Below, piece by piece: positions 63,194-64,000 of a stretch of DNA of 64,000 nucleotides. The notes under the pieces are model-generated. The model was not told where the DNA came from. It did no database searches and saw nothing but the letters and a program-made list of their open reading frames with translations. The DNA comes from CAVTPD01 sp963736575. Its GTDB lineage: Bacteria; Bacteroidota; Bacteroidia; Cytophagales; JAAEPT01. Positions within the stretch are counted from its first letter, which is position 1. Every line of letters starts with the position of its first letter. The stretch lies in NCBI GenBank assembly GCA_963736575.1, contig CAVTPD010000003.1, positions 1,467,192-1,531,191 on the forward strand, written 5' to 3'. The position numbers were made by a program, and so were the translations under genes.

Positions 63194-64000
63194 ATGGAGA
63201 CCGCCCAAGTGTTTCGCAGCCTTCTCGCCGTCGCGGCGCTCATCGCAGCCTCGCCGCTTGCCGCGCAGGATCTCACCCCCGTCCGCTTCACGCTGGACTG
63301 GAAGTTCGAGGGTCCGTCGCGCGCCCTTCTTCGTCGCGCTCGACAAGGGCTACTTCGAGGATGAGGGGCTGGAGGTCACGATCGACTCCGGCTCCGGATC
63401 GCGCGAGAGCATTCCGCGCGTGGCCACCGGCGCCTACGACATGGGCTTCGGGGACATCAACGCGCTGGTGAAGTTCCTCGCCGACCAGCCGGACTCCGCC
63501 ATCGCCGCCGTCATGATGGTCTACGACAAGCCGCCCTTCGCCGTCATCGGCCGCCGCAGCCAGGGCATCACCGAAGATCCGAAGTCGCTCGAGGGCAAGA
63601 CGCTCGGCGCCCCGCCGCCCGATGCCGCTTTCGGCCAGTGGAACGCCTTCGTCGACGCGGCCGGGATCGACACGTCCGCAATCACGATCGAAAGCGTCGG
63701 ATTCCCCGTGCGCGAGCCGATGCTGGCGCAGGGCGAGGTGGACGCCATCTTCGGCTTCTCCTTCTCGTCCGTCCTCAACCTCAAGAACCAGGGTGTCGCG
63801 GCGGACGACATCGTCGCGATCATGATGTCGGACAACGGCCTCGAGCTTTACGGCAACGCCGTGATGGCGAACACCGACTGGGCCGCGGAGCACCCGGAGG
63901 CCGTGAGCGGCTTCATCAAGGCGCTGGTCAAAAGCATCCAGGCGACAGCCGCCGATCCGGCGGACGCCGTCAAATCGGTGATGAGTCGCAACGAGATCGC
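63194..64000 (+). CDS. NMT1/THI5-like ABC transporter substrate-binding protein, cut by window end
   Basis: Signal peptide ends SPLAAQD. The family core is VRFTLDWKFEGPS, then after a shift near 63320 FFVALDKGYFEDEGLEVTID, GSGSRESIPRVATGAYDMG and GFPVREPMLAQGEVDAIFGF. This is the NMT1/THI5-like fold for thiamine precursors, nitrate/sulfonate or riboflavin-type ligands. Permease and ATPase genes would lie beyond the window. Confidence 0.85.

Overview
The window holds DNA from two unrelated kinds of bacteria, joined near position 19,348. Bases 1 to about 19,348 are AT-rich. Their genes (ammonium channel, SPASM radical SAM protein, a MoxR/DUF58/DUF4350/DUF4129/SpoIIM operon, RDD proteins, DUF559 nuclease repeats, REP-associated transposases) are typical of Bacteroidota, most likely Flavobacteriaceae. 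Bases 19,349 to 64,000 are strongly GC-rich. They carry alphaproteobacterial genes, probably Rhizobiales-like (recA, alaS, cckA, dksA without the four-Cys finger, DUF2007, DUF1045/phnM, tripartite tricarboxylate transporter). The joint falls inside an alpha-amylase gene on one side and inside an IS630-type transposase on the other, so both genes are cut. I read this as an assembly chimera rather than transfer.

Flavobacterial part. An amt gene with a terminator (1-1,290) is followed by a radical SAM gene, then a DUF559 nuclease gene embedded in about six copies of a ~167-bp repeat bounded by inverted ends (2,331-3,767). A leftward operon (3,783-9,878) encodes a DUF58 protein, a MoxR ATPase, DUF4350, DUF4129 and a SpoIIM-like membrane protein, with RDD genes beside it. 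From 11,880 to 17,615 there is an accessory region. Three REP/RAYT-type units (one a miniature) each end directly against a short open tail, and each tail is followed at once by a gene; one of these is a PoNi-type immunity gene that overlaps the stop of its tail. This looks like a graveyard of polymorphic-toxin cassettes, with a REP unit at each boundary.

Alphaproteobacterial part. It holds an IS630 remnant, an NHLP-like RiPP leader remnant, M20 deacylase, DUF3299, MarR/thioesterase, MFS, SleB hydrolase and Dps genes. Next come a VapBC-type module and an AT-richer SIR2-family gene (probable anti-phage defence), then ppdK, a TPR protein, ispE, DUF2007, polyprenyl synthase, TctCBA plus an HpcH/HpaI aldolase, alaS, DUF4112, recA, cckA and dksA. 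After these come a MoxR/SixA/class II aldolase run, DUF3754, a VWA protein, YcjF/YcjX, a lipid kinase, a phosphoesterase and an EAL protein. The end carries phnM/DUF1045, a divergent microbial rhodopsin and the start of an NMT1-like binding protein. Many core genes here (ppdK, alaS, recA, ispE, cckA) are broken by single-base frameshifts. That points to uncorrected long-read errors more than to decay, so gene limits on this side are approximate.

The observations most worth following are the REP/RAYT units at toxin-tail boundaries, the divergent rhodopsin with a possible C-terminal extension, the SIR2 island, the NHLP remnant, the DUF559 repeat unit and the chimeric joint.
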